Shown here: one piece after another, positions 10,883 to 19,259 of the stretch
How the letters are laid out: the number at the start of each line of letters is the position of its first letter
How positions within the stretch are numbered: the first letter of the stretch is position 1
From: Sphingomonas sp. JC676
Lineage (GTDB): Bacteria; Pseudomonadota; Alphaproteobacteria; Sphingomonadales; Sphingomonadaceae
Length of the DNA: 64,000 nt
Direction of reading: 5' to 3'
Assembly (NCBI RefSeq): GCF_014489075.1
Contig: NZ_JACTGR010000001.1
Coordinates: 1,116,001-1,180,000 of the forward strand
Notes under the pieces: model-generated
The model's database searches: none
What the model was told of the DNA's origin: nothing
The model's input: the letters and a program-made list of their open reading frames with translations, nothing else
Made by a program: the position numbers and the translations under genes

Positions 10883-12760
10883 TCAGCTCAGATGCGCCTG
10901 TCCCACCTGGCCGTTTACGGATGCCGGGAGCCGCAAAGTCAAGCTCTCGGGTGCGATTACCAGTGAACCGCCGAGTTCGCGGGCGAGATTGCGCGCGAGG
11001 CGGAGCGCGAAGCCGGTGCCGAGCAAGGTCGCATCCTCGCGCTCGTCGTCGATGCCGAGCACCGAATCGCCGGGATAATCGGCCAGCGCAGCCGGGCGAT
11101 CGATCGTGATCGCGACCTTGGCGTCATTCTCGAGCGCGAGCTGGACGCCGATCCGCTCGCCCGCGCCGCTCGCCGAGACCAGAGTCGCCAGCAGCCGCGC
11201 GAGCAGCCGTTCGACCGCGCGGCGATCGCCATCGACGATCAGATCGTCGACCGGCAGCGAGATGATCGAGCCACGCAGCTCGGCGAGCTGGGAGAGATCG
11301 TCGGCGATGCCCGAGATCAGCGGGCGCAGATGGACCTGGCTGGGGACCAACGCGAGCGCGGCGCTGTCGATCCGCGCGGCGAGATCGAGATCGTCGATCG
11401 CACCGAGCAGCTCGCGGGCCTGGCTGCGGATGACATGGGCGCGATCGCGATAGGGATCGGCGACGGGACCCAGCATCTGGGTCTCGATCATCTCGGCAAA
11501 ACCGGCGATCGCATTGGTCGGCGTGCGCAGCTCATGGACGAGCTGGCGCAGCGAATCGGCGGGCATCGGCCCGGGCGCCCGGACCGGCTCGGCGCGTTCG
11601 TCGACGCGCGGGCGCCGGGCGGTGCCGCGATAGCCGGTAAAGCGCCCATTAGCTGGATCAAACACGGGGACCGCGGAGATCAGCCAGTCGCCGCTCGCCT
11701 CCGAGTCGCCGTCGATCGTCATCCGCGCCGTGCTGAAGCTGGCGCGGCGGCGGAAAGCGCCCGACGCGATGCCGTCGACGCTGCTGCCGTCCCCCGTGCC
11801 CTGGAAATCGAGCGAAAGGCCGACGATCGGCGCGCGGCTGACGCCGGCAACCCAGCGAATGATGCCCTTCGCGTCGGTCTCGAAGCGGAAATCCTCGGCG
11901 CGGAGGGGCGCGCGGAACGGGCGCGGCCCGGTTTCCTCGCGATCGCGCCAGAAAGCGTCGATCCGTGCCACCACTTCGGCGATCTCGAACGGGCCCTCGG
12001 CATCGCCGGAGACGTTGCCGCTAGTCGCCGCATCGAGTTCTGGCAGATCTAGCGCCTCCCCAGGCGCGTAGACCCCCGTCAAATCGCCCTGATCCATGCT
12101 CGGAAGCTGCGCCGATTGTTCGGGTTGCGCAATGATTTCGGTGGGCGCCGGGGCATCGACTGTCCCGCTTTGGACCGGACCGGTCGCAATTTCGTCCTGG
12201 CCGGTCTTGGCGGGCGCCTGGCCGCCGCCGACGAGTGCGATGAAGGAATAATCCTCGGCCGTTTCGGACGTTGCGGCCGTAAGGTCCACCCCGACAACGA
12301 TATGTGCCGATGGATCGCTCTCATCGGAAAGCACGAAATCGATCGGCCCGAAGCTTTCGAGCGCACGCTTGACGACCGGACCGAGATCCCGGCGGTTTCG
12401 GAGCACGGCACGCGCGGCGGGCGCCAGTTCGGGCAGCAGCTGCACCCATTCGGCCGAAGCCAGCCGGGCGGTGCGCAGCACGGGCAATCCGATCGCGATA
12501 TCGTCGAGTGCGAACAGGCGCACCAGCGGCGCCGGCGGATTGGCGAATTCGAGCGCGCGGGCACTGGCGGCGCGGATCTGCGCGGGAACCTGGGCACGAA
12601 TCGCGCGCAGCGTCGCCATCGCCCTGGCATCGGCGGCCACACGGCGACGGCCGATCAGGTCGACAAGCTGCCGCCACGCCGAATGCGCCCCGTAGGGCGT
12701 ATTCAGATCGGCAGCGAGCACCGTCTCCAGGGTATCGTCGAAACGCAATGCTTGGCCCAC
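10883..12760 (-). CDS. PAS-type sensor histidine kinase
   Basis: About 625 residues. The C-terminal half holds a PAS-like sensor part (FRFETDAKGIIRWVAGVSRAPIVG) and a HisKA dimerisation box LVHELRTPTNAIAGFAEMI with the phospho-acceptor His. The ATPase part is divergent, with GTGFALRLARNLARELGGSL as the G2-like box. No membrane segment is obvious, so it is probably cytoplasmic. No response regulator is adjacent. The start is uncertain: GTG at 12760 (VGQALRFDDTLETVL) is preferred because the conserved-looking sequence begins there; the frame also has an ATG at 12817 and a TTG at 12856. Confidence 0.8.
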   Translation of the reverse strand: MGQALRFDDTLETVLAADLNTPYGAHSAWRQLVDLIGRRRVAADARAMATLRAIRAQVPAQIRAASARALEFANPPAPLVRLFALDDIAIGLPVLRTARLASAEWVQLLPELAPAARAVLRNRRDLGPVVKRALESFGPIDFVLSDESDPSAHIVVGVDLTAATSETAEDYSFIALVGGGQAPAKTGQDEIATGPVQSGTVDAPAPTEIIAQPEQSAQLPSMDQGDLTGVYAPGEALDLPELDAATSGNVSGDAEGPFEIAEVVARIDAFWRDREETGPRPFRAPLRAEDFRFETDAKGIIRWVAGVSRAPIVGLSLDFQGTGDGSSVDGIASGAFRRRASFSTARMTIDGDSEASGDWLISAVPVFDPANGRFTGYRGTARRPRVDERAEPVRAPGPMPADSLRQLVHELRTPTNAIAGFAEMIETQMLGPVADPYRDRAHVIRSQARELLGAIDDLDLAARIDSAALALVPSQVHLRPLISGIADDLSQLAELRGSIISLPVDDLIVDGDRRAVERLLARLLATLVSASGAGERIGVQLALENDAKVAITIDRPAALADYPGDSVLGIDDEREDATLLGTGFALRLARNLARELGGSLVIAPESLTLRLPASVNGQVGQAHLS

Positions 12761-12930
12761 CGTTCGCCGGCCCCATGAAGAGGACCGTAACGATTCATTA
12801 ACCGCCGCTACGGGCATCAGAAACAGCCCATTTCGGCACGTCGCAATGTGGGACAATTGCGTTGCAGCGTAATATAATTATGCTAGCGGGCATTCTCAGG
12901 AACGAATCCAAGGCAGGAGCGAGGATCATA

Positions 12931-13398
12931 ATGCGATTCGACGATATCGACGTGCGAATCCTCGGTTTGCTGCAAGATAATGGCCGGATGACCAATGTCG
13001 AACTCGCGGAACGCGTGGGGTTGACGGCGCCGCCATGTCTCCGCCGGGTTCGGGCGCTGGAGCAGGAAGGCGCGATCAGCGGCTATCACGCGTCCCTGGA
13101 TCCGGTGGCATTGGGGTATAACCTCACCGTCTTCGCGATGGTCAGCCTCAAGAGCCAGGCCGATATTGACCTGCGCGCCTTCGAGCAACTCGTCTCCGAG
13201 ATCCCCGAAGTGCGCGAATGCCATATGCTGAACGGCGAGATCGACTTCATCCTGAAGATCGTCGCACCCGATCTGCAGAGCTTCCAGACGATCCTGACCA
13301 CCAAGCTCACCACCGCGCCCAATGTCGAGCATGTGAAGACGTCGCTGACGATCCGCACGTCAAAGGCGCTGCCGGGCGTTCCTGTCCCCGAAATGTGA
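12931..13398 (+). CDS. Lrp/AsnC-family transcriptional regulator
   Basis: A 155-residue protein. The first 60 residues form the AsnC-type helix-turn-helix (DIDVRILGLLQDNGRMTNVELAERVGLTAPPCLRRVRALEQEGAISGYHA). The rest is the RAM/Lrp effector domain (FAMVSLKSQADIDLRAFEQLV, ECHMLNGEIDFILKIVAPD). Such proteins form octamers that sense amino acids. ATG at 12931 is chosen for the GGAG/GAGG site just upstream. The near-consensus TATAAT at 12872-12877 could be its promoter. No amino-acid gene is adjacent, so the target is not obvious. Confidence 0.9.
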   Translation: MRFDDIDVRILGLLQDNGRMTNVELAERVGLTAPPCLRRVRALEQEGAISGYHASLDPVALGYNLTVFAMVSLKSQADIDLRAFEQLVSEIPEVRECHMLNGEIDFILKIVAPDLQSFQTILTTKLTTAPNVEHVKTSLTIRTSKALPGVPVPEM

Positions 13399-13401
13399 AA
13401 A

Positions 13402-13425
13402 GGGGCGGCACGAGGCCGCCCCTTT
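13402..13425. terminator. bidirectional-looking terminator between convergent genes
   Basis: GGGGCGGC pairs with GCCGCCCC around a short ACGAG loop. The stem is flanked by AAAA on the left and TTT on the right, so it can end both the Lrp gene and the convergent TPR gene. Confidence 0.75.
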
Positions 13426-13445
13426 CCGGTTTCGCGTTGCGCGGC

Positions 13446-14732
13446 TCAGGCGAGCGGCGGCAGATTCAGCGCGGTCGTCCAAAGCAGCGCGATATCCGCG
13501 GCGCCGGGTGCCTTGACCAGGCCGAACGCGGTGCGCGCCTCGTCCTTGCGGCCGAGATAGTAGAGCGTCTCGCCGCGATGCAGGTTCACTTCGTCGGCGT
13601 TCACGCCGCCCTTCTGGATCGCGAGGTCGTAGAGCTCGAGTGCCTTGGCGTAGTTGGCCGACGCGAAATAGGCATCGGCAGTCTGCGAAGCCGTGCTGCC
13701 GTCCTTGGCAGTGGCTGCCTGCTTCGCGAGCGTGTCGAGCGAGCCTTCCGCCTTCACGCGGGCCTGTGCCGCGGTATAGAGCCGGTCGAGATCGGCATTG
13801 CCTGCCGGAGCCTTGCCGGTGGAGCGCCCTTCGGTGACCACCGCCACGGCTTCCCAGGGAAGGCCGGCCTGCGCGACCAGGGTCGTATATTCGAGATAGT
13901 CGTTGAGATCCGCAAGCGCCTTGGTACCGCGCATCAGGCGGTACAGGTCGATCCTCTGCGTGCCGTTGAAGCGCGTGCCCGCGCGATCAGCACCCTCGCG
14001 GAAGATCAGGATGCCCCAGCGCCAGTTCTGCACGGTCGGATAATCGGTCAGCAGGCGCGAGAGCCACTCGGCGGTAGCGGCACGATCCCCGGTCGCATAG
14101 ACGCGCGGGATCGCAAAGCGGTACCACGCCTCGGGCGCCTTGCTGCCGGCCGCCTTGTTGGCGTTGATCGCCCGGCTCACCTCAGCCACCGCTTCCGCCG
14201 GCTTGTTCGTCGCCGCATAGGCGTTGGCGAGCAGGATCTCGATGTCGGGCTGCTTCGAGCCGACCTCACGCGCCTTCAGGAGCAGCGGAATCGCCTCGGC
14301 ATATTTCTTCTGTGAAGCAGCCTGCTGACCGAGCAGGAAGTTGTACTGGCCTTGGTAGACCGCCATGTCCGTCGGCGGAGTCTTCGGGTTGACGACGAGA
14401 ATCGTCAGTGCCTTGAGCTGGCCCGCCTCGTTGTTGCGCGTCGCATCCATGCGGAAGCGCAGCCACGCCGCGAAATAGCGTTCGTCGTCATTCTTGGCGA
14501 CGGTTTCCGCGGCAACGATATTCGGCTCGGCGGTTGCCCAGTCCTTCGCCTCGACCGCGGTTTGCGCCAGGGCTGCAGGCTTGCGGAACTCCTCGCTGAT
14601 GTTGAGCGCGTTCTTGTCCGCCTTCTTGTCAGCCTTCTTGTCGGCCTTCTGCGCTGCGGCTGGCACCGCACCCAAGGCAGTGGTGCCCAGCGTCAGCACA
14701 GTGGCCAGCGCAAGCTTGGATACGAACGTCAT
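13446..14732 (-). CDS. exported TPR-repeat protein
   Basis: A 428-residue protein with a signal peptide (MTFVSKLALATVLTLGTTALGAVPAAAQ) followed by a Lys-rich repeat (KADKKADKKADKN). The rest is helical and repetitive, with TPR-like units such as ASQKKYAEAIPLLLKAREVGSKQPDIEILLANAYAATNK and FASANYAKALELYDLAIQKG. TPR proteins bind partner proteins; this one probably works in the periplasm. The start at 14732 opens the signal peptide and has GAGGAG upstream. No partner gene is adjacent. Confidence 0.75.
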   Translation of the reverse strand: MTFVSKLALATVLTLGTTALGAVPAAAQKADKKADKKADKNALNISEEFRKPAALAQTAVEAKDWATAEPNIVAAETVAKNDDERYFAAWLRFRMDATRNNEAGQLKALTILVVNPKTPPTDMAVYQGQYNFLLGQQAASQKKYAEAIPLLLKAREVGSKQPDIEILLANAYAATNKPAEAVAEVSRAINANKAAGSKAPEAWYRFAIPRVYATGDRAATAEWLSRLLTDYPTVQNWRWGILIFREGADRAGTRFNGTQRIDLYRLMRGTKALADLNDYLEYTTLVAQAGLPWEAVAVVTEGRSTGKAPAGNADLDRLYTAAQARVKAEGSLDTLAKQAATAKDGSTASQTADAYFASANYAKALELYDLAIQKGGVNADEVNLHRGETLYYLGRKDEARTAFGLVKAPGAADIALLWTTALNLPPLA

Positions 14733-14937
14733 GTAGAACTCTCCTCGTGGGGGAACGGGCAGAAGGGGTCCCGGCTCCTCTAATTGCGTGCCCCGCGCCA
14801 TTCAAGCGCACCAGTGATGCCGTTGCCAATCGATAGATGAACGCGGATTGAATGCAGGCGATCCATCGCGATCGATCCTTGCTGGCATTTGTCCGCGATT
14901 GCCGATTAGGGTCCGGAACCGGATTGGGGAGGAAATA

Positions 14938-15537
14938 GTGCTGATCATGCTCGCCTTGTTGGCGCAAACCGCCTCGCTCGATACCGATCCATCAAAGGCG
15001 GCGCTGACCTGCGCGATGTCGGTCGCGATCGCCGACGCCTCCGCGAGTCCAATGCGAATCACCTCGCAGGTGAGCCATTTCGTGATGCAGGCGGCCAAGG
15101 CCGATCCCGGCACCAAAGCGTTCCTTGATCGCGTGGGCGAACTCACCGACCAGGCCACCGCCGGCAGCCAGACTCCCGATTTCGCCAAGGCGATGATGCC
15201 GGAATGCGATCGGCGATTCCCGCTGGCAAGGCGCATCGGCACCGTCAAACTCCCCAGCGACCCGTTCGACCGAGACGTGATGTGCTTCGGCGTGCTGGCG
15301 CTGCTCAAGGGCGCGGCAAGCCAACTCGAGGAGGACAGCGGCGACGCCGGACCGCTCGACAAGATCGAGACCGCGCTCGCCCCGGTTTCGGACCGGCTGA
15401 CCGATGAAGCGCTCAAAGCACATGGAATCGCGTCGGACACCGGATTCGCCGTGGCGATGGGCAACCAACTCAAGGCATCGCTTGCGCTGGGCAATGCCGA
15501 GAGCGTGGCGCGCGCATGCGGCGCAGCGCCCTTTTGA
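14938..15537 (+). CDS. hypothetical protein
   Basis: A 199-residue protein starting from GTG at 14938, chosen for the GGGGAGGAAA site directly upstream. The first residues (VLIMLALLAQTASL) are a weak signal-like stretch. The rest is mostly helical with three scattered cysteines (LTCAMSV, MPECDRRF, MCFGVLALL, ARACGAAP). I do not recognise a family. It sits alone between the TPR gene (divergent) and gyrA. Confidence 0.6.
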   Translation: MLIMLALLAQTASLDTDPSKAALTCAMSVAIADASASPMRITSQVSHFVMQAAKADPGTKAFLDRVGELTDQATAGSQTPDFAKAMMPECDRRFPLARRIGTVKLPSDPFDRDVMCFGVLALLKGAASQLEEDSGDAGPLDKIETALAPVSDRLTDEALKAHGIASDTGFAVAMGNQLKASLALGNAESVARACGAAPF

Positions 15538-15552
15538 GAGACCTTAGACCCT

Positions 15553-15574
15553 CGCGCGCGTACGCGTACGCGCG
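15553..15574. repeat. alternating CG/TA palindrome upstream of gyrA
   Basis: A 22-base strictly alternating pyrimidine-purine tract contains a perfect 20-base palindrome at 15555-15574 built as CGCGCG, TACGCGTA, CGCGCG. It sits 75 bases before the gyrA start. Such tracts can extrude cruciforms or flip to Z-DNA under negative supercoiling. Whether it has a role here is inference. Confidence 0.7.
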
Positions 15575-15649
15575 GGCGCGCGGGGTTGGCAGAAAGCCTC
15601 TGCCCCGCTAGAGCCTTCTTAACGTCACAAAACCCGAAAGCATCATAAC

Positions 15650-18412
15650 TTGACCGACGAGACTGTCCTCGCCGACCCCTCTGACATTACTCCGATCTCG
15701 ATCGTCGACGAGATGAAGACCTCGTACCTCGATTACGCGATGAGCGTGATCGTGGCGCGTGCGCTGCCCGACGTTCGCGACGGCCTGAAGCCGGTCCATC
15801 GCCGCATTCTCTATGCCGCGCAGGAAGGCGGCTATGTCGCCGGACGCGCCTATCGCAAATCGGCCCGCCTCGTCGGTGACGTGATGGGTAAATACCATCC
15901 GCACGGCGACAGCTCGATCTATGACGCGATGGCGCGCATGGCCCAGGATTGGGCGATGCGGGTGCCGCTGATCGATGGCCAGGGGAACTTCGGTTCCATG
16001 GATCCCGATCCGCCCGCGGCGATGCGCTACACCGAGGCGCGGCTCGCCCGTGTCGCCTCGGCGCTGCTCGACGATATCGACAAGGACACGGTCGACTTCC
16101 AGGACAATTATGACGGCTCCGAAAGCGAGCCGACGGTCCTCCCTGCCCGCTTCCCCAACCTGCTGGTCAACGGCGCCGGCGGCATCGCGGTCGGCATGGC
16201 GACCAACATTCCGCCGCACAATCTGGGCGAGGTCATCAACGCCTGCCTGGCCTATATCGACAATGGCGCGGTCACGCTCGAGGAGCTGATGGAGATCGTG
16301 CCCGGTCCGGATTTCCCGACGGGCGCGACGATCCTGGGCCGCAGCGGCTGCCGATCGGCATATCAGACCGGCCGCGGCTCGATCATGGTCCGCTCGCGCT
16401 ACATTACCGAGCAGCGCGGCGAGCGCCGCTCGATCGTGCTGACCGAGATCCCCTACCAGCAGGGCAAGAACGCGCTGGTCGAGAAGATCGCCGAAGCCGC
16501 GAAGGAAAAGCGGATCGAGGGGATCAGCGACATCCGCGACGAATCGTCGCGCGAGGGCGTCCGCATCGTCATCGACCTGAAGCGCGACGCGACTCCGGAA
16601 GTCGTGCTCAACCAGCTCTGGCGCAACACGCCGGCGCAATCGAGCTTCCCGGCCAATATCCTCGCGATTCGTGGCGGGCGGCCCGAACTGCTCAACCTGC
16701 GGGACATCATCGAGGCGTTCGTCCGCTTCCGCGAGGAGGTGATCACCCGGCGCTCGAAGTTCGAACTCGCCAAGGCGCGCGACCGTGCGCACATCTTGCT
16801 CGGCCTGGTGATCGCGGTCACCAACCTGGATGAAGTCGTCAAGATCATCCGCGGCTCGTCCAGCCCGACCGCGGCGCGCGAAGCACTGCTGATGCGCGAA
16901 TGGCCGATCGCCGAGATCGCGTCCTATATCCGGCTGGTCGAAGCGGTCGAAGTGGAAGTGACCGGCGACGTCTATCGCATGAGCGACGTCCAGGTCCGTG
17001 CGATCCTCGACCTGCGCCTGCACCGCCTTACCGCGCTCGGCCGCGACGAGATCGGCGACGAGCTCGCCAAGCTCGCCGAATCGATCGCCGAACTGCTCGA
17101 GATTCTCGGCAACCGCGCCAAGCTGTACGAAGTGCTGCGCGGCGAGCTGGTACTGGTCCGCGATACCTATACGACTCCGCGTCGCACCGAGATCGCCGCC
17201 GCCGCCGACGGGATCGAGGACGAGGACCTGATCGAGCGCGAGGACATGGTCGTCACCGTGACCATGGAAGGCTATATCAAGCGCACGCCTCTCGAGACTT
17301 TCAGGGCCCAGCGCCGCGGCGGCAAGGGCCGTGCCGGCATGGCGACCAAGGACGAGGACGTCGTCACGCACCTGTTCGTGACGAGCACGCATACGCCGGT
17401 CCTATTCTTCTCGACCGCGGGCAAGGTCTATCGGATGAAGGTGTGGCGCCTGCCCGAGGGCGGGCCGGCGACGCGCGGTCGTCCGATGATCAACCTGTTG
17501 CCGCTGGCGACGGGCGAGACGATCTCGACCGTGCTCCCCCTGCCGGAGGACGAGACCGAATGGGGCGCGCTCCACGTCATGTTCGCCACCGCCAAGGGCA
17601 GCGTCCGCCGCAACTCGATGGACGCGTTCACCAACGTCCCCTCGAACGGCAAGATCGCGATGAAGTTCGAAGGCGAGGATGCCGACGACCGGCTGATCGG
17701 CGTGGCTTTGCTCGACGAGAGCGACGACGTGCTGCTCGCGACGCGCGGCGGCCGGGCGATCCGCTTCGCGTCCACCGATGTCCGCGAGTTCCAGAGCCGC
17801 AATTCGACCGGCGTGCGCGGCATCTCGCTCAACGGCGACGACGAAGTGATCTCGCTGTCGGTGCTGCGCGGTTTTGCCGCGACCACGGAGGAGCGCGAGG
17901 ATTATCTGCGCGCCGCGCCGTGGAAGGAGCGGCGCGAGGGGCAGCCTGAGCCTGAACAGAAGCTCGACGATGCGCGCATGGCCGAATTCGCCGGGGCCGA
18001 GGAGTTCATCCTCACCGTCTGCGCCAATGGTTATGGCAAGCGCTCGTCGGCATATGAATATCGCCGCACCAATCGCGGTGGCCAGGGCATCACCAATATC
18101 GACAACCTCAAGCGCAATGGCCCCGTCGTCGCGAGCTTCCCGGCGCATAATGGCGAGCAGCTGATGCTCGTCACCGACCAGGCCAAGCTGATCCGCATGA
18201 ACGTGGGCGACACCCGCGTGATCGGTCGCGGCTCGGCGGGCGTGAAGCTGTTCGACGTCGCCGACGACGAGCATGTCGTCTCGGCGGCACGGATCGAAGA
18301 GACCGAAGACGAGGCCGAAGTGAACCTGGCGGACGGCCCGACCGTTGATGCGCCTACGCCCGATGCCGATACCAATGAGGATCTGGCGGAGGGGCCGGAG
18401 GACGGCCAGTGA
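15650..18412 (+). CDS. gyrA: DNA gyrase subunit A
   Basis: A 920-residue type IIA topoisomerase subunit that with GyrB introduces negative supercoils. The catalytic Tyr is Y127 in [10 protein letters not shown]. The quinolone pocket reads [10 protein letters not shown] with Ser88 and Asp92 (E. coli 83 and 87), so no common resistance change is present. The C-terminal half has the beta-pinwheel with the GyrA box QRRGGKG, which distinguishes it from ParC. An acidic tail ends the protein. The start is TTG at 15650 with no strong ribosome site. The next gene overlaps the stop by four bases. Confidence 0.95.
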   Translation: MTDETVLADPSDITPISIVDEMKTSYLDYAMSVIVARALPDVRDGLKPVHRRILYAAQEGGYVAGRAYRKSARLVGDVMGKYHPHGDSSIYDAMARMAQDWAMRVPLIDGQGNFGSMDPDPPAAMRYTEARLARVASALLDDIDKDTVDFQDNYDGSESEPTVLPARFPNLLVNGAGGIAVGMATNIPPHNLGEVINACLAYIDNGAVTLEELMEIVPGPDFPTGATILGRSGCRSAYQTGRGSIMVRSRYITEQRGERRSIVLTEIPYQQGKNALVEKIAEAAKEKRIEGISDIRDESSREGVRIVIDLKRDATPEVVLNQLWRNTPAQSSFPANILAIRGGRPELLNLRDIIEAFVRFREEVITRRSKFELAKARDRAHILLGLVIAVTNLDEVVKIIRGSSSPTAAREALLMREWPIAEIASYIRLVEAVEVEVTGDVYRMSDVQVRAILDLRLHRLTALGRDEIGDELAKLAESIAELLEILGNRAKLYEVLRGELVLVRDTYTTPRRTEIAAAADGIEDEDLIEREDMVVTVTMEGYIKRTPLETFRAQRRGGKGRAGMATKDEDVVTHLFVTSTHTPVLFFSTAGKVYRMKVWRLPEGGPATRGRPMINLLPLATGETISTVLPLPEDETEWGALHVMFATAKGSVRRNSMDAFTNVPSNGKIAMKFEGEDADDRLIGVALLDESDDVLLATRGGRAIRFASTDVREFQSRNSTGVRGISLNGDDEVISLSVLRGFAATTEEREDYLRAAPWKERREGQPEPEQKLDDARMAEFAGAEEFILTVCANGYGKRSSAYEYRRTNRGGQGITNIDNLKRNGPVVASFPAHNGEQLMLVTDQAKLIRMNVGDTRVIGRGSAGVKLFDVADDEHVVSAARIEETEDEAEVNLADGPTVDAPTPDADTNEDLAEGPEDGQ

Positions 18413-18762
18413 GCGACACCCCGAACACCGCCTTTAAGGTGCTCACCGCCGATCAGATGACGGCGCTGGAAACTGACGGCGTGTTCGCGGGCGCGCCCAT
18501 CGATCTGGCGGACGGCTATATCCACCTCTCGACCGCTGATCAGCTGGGCGAGACGCTCGACAGGCATTTCGCCGGCCAGAAGAATCTCTGGTTGGCGGCG
18601 GTCGATCTCGAGGTGCTGGGCGATGCGGTGAAATGGGAGCCGTCGCGCGGCGGCCAGCTCTTCCCGCACATCTATGGCGCGCTGCCGCTCGACGCGGTGC
18701 TTGCCTATAGCGAGCTGCACTACGAGCCCGACGGCGCCTTGCGACTGCCCGTCACCGGTTGA
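18409..18762 (+). CDS. DUF952 family protein
   Basis: A 117-residue cytoplasmic protein starting at a GTG that overlaps the gyrA stop (GTGA), so it is probably translationally coupled. The motifs DGYIHLSTADQLGETLDRHFAGQ, LWLAAVDLEVLGDAVKWEPSRGGQLFPHIYGALPLDAV are those of DUF952, a small family with an ADP-ribosyltransferase-like fold; biochemical role is unknown. Its link with gyrA is positional only. Confidence 0.85.
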   Translation: MSDTPNTAFKVLTADQMTALETDGVFAGAPIDLADGYIHLSTADQLGETLDRHFAGQKNLWLAAVDLEVLGDAVKWEPSRGGQLFPHIYGALPLDAVLAYSELHYEPDGALRLPVTG

Positions 18763-18806
18763 ATCCGCACTTGCCAGCGGCTTCTGGCTGGACGAAAGGC
18801 TGCGCG

Positions 18807-19226
18807 ATGATCGGGACTGCCAGCATGCGAAACGGAGGATGGCGGCGCGTTGCGCTGCTCCTCGTCGCGTGCGCATTGCTGTTCCGGATCGCGGTTCCAG
18901 CCGGCTGGATGCCGCAGGCGCATGCGCAGGCACGGGGCGTCACGCTTGCCTGGTGCAGCGGGATGGGCGATGCGGCGCCGGCCGAAGCCAAGGCGCTGAT
19001 CGCCAACGCCATCGGCGCGAAGGAAACGCCCAAGCACAAGCCCTCGTCCGATCAGCCCTGCGCCTTTGCGGCAGCCGCGCATCCGATAGCCCACGCCGAT
19101 CCCGCCCCGCTGCTCGCCCCCTTGGCGCGCGAGGCGGTGGTGACACACCCTGCCCTGCTTCCTTTCCCCGGCCGCGGCCTCGTTGCCCCGCCTCCCTTCG
19201 CCACAGGACCACCGCTCCACGCCTGA
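18807..19226 (+). CDS. DUF2946-type small exported protein
   Basis: A 139-residue protein (MIGTASMRNGGWRRVALLLVACALLFRIAVPAGWMPQ) with one N-terminal hydrophobic segment and a Cys-containing mature part (LAWCSGMG, SSDQPCAF, His-rich HPIAHADP). This layout fits DUF2946, a family often found beside copper or other metal TonB receptors. The start at 18807 has AAAGG about six bases upstream; ATG at 18825 is an alternative. The TonB receptor starts 33 bases after the stop, suggesting one transcription unit. Confidence 0.65.
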   Translation: MIGTASMRNGGWRRVALLLVACALLFRIAVPAGWMPQAHAQARGVTLAWCSGMGDAAPAEAKALIANAIGAKETPKHKPSSDQPCAFAAAAHPIAHADPAPLLAPLAREAVVTHPALLPFPGRGLVAPPPFATGPPLHA

Positions 19227-19259
19227 ACCGGAATCTTCCCGTTTTCAGTCGGAGCACCC

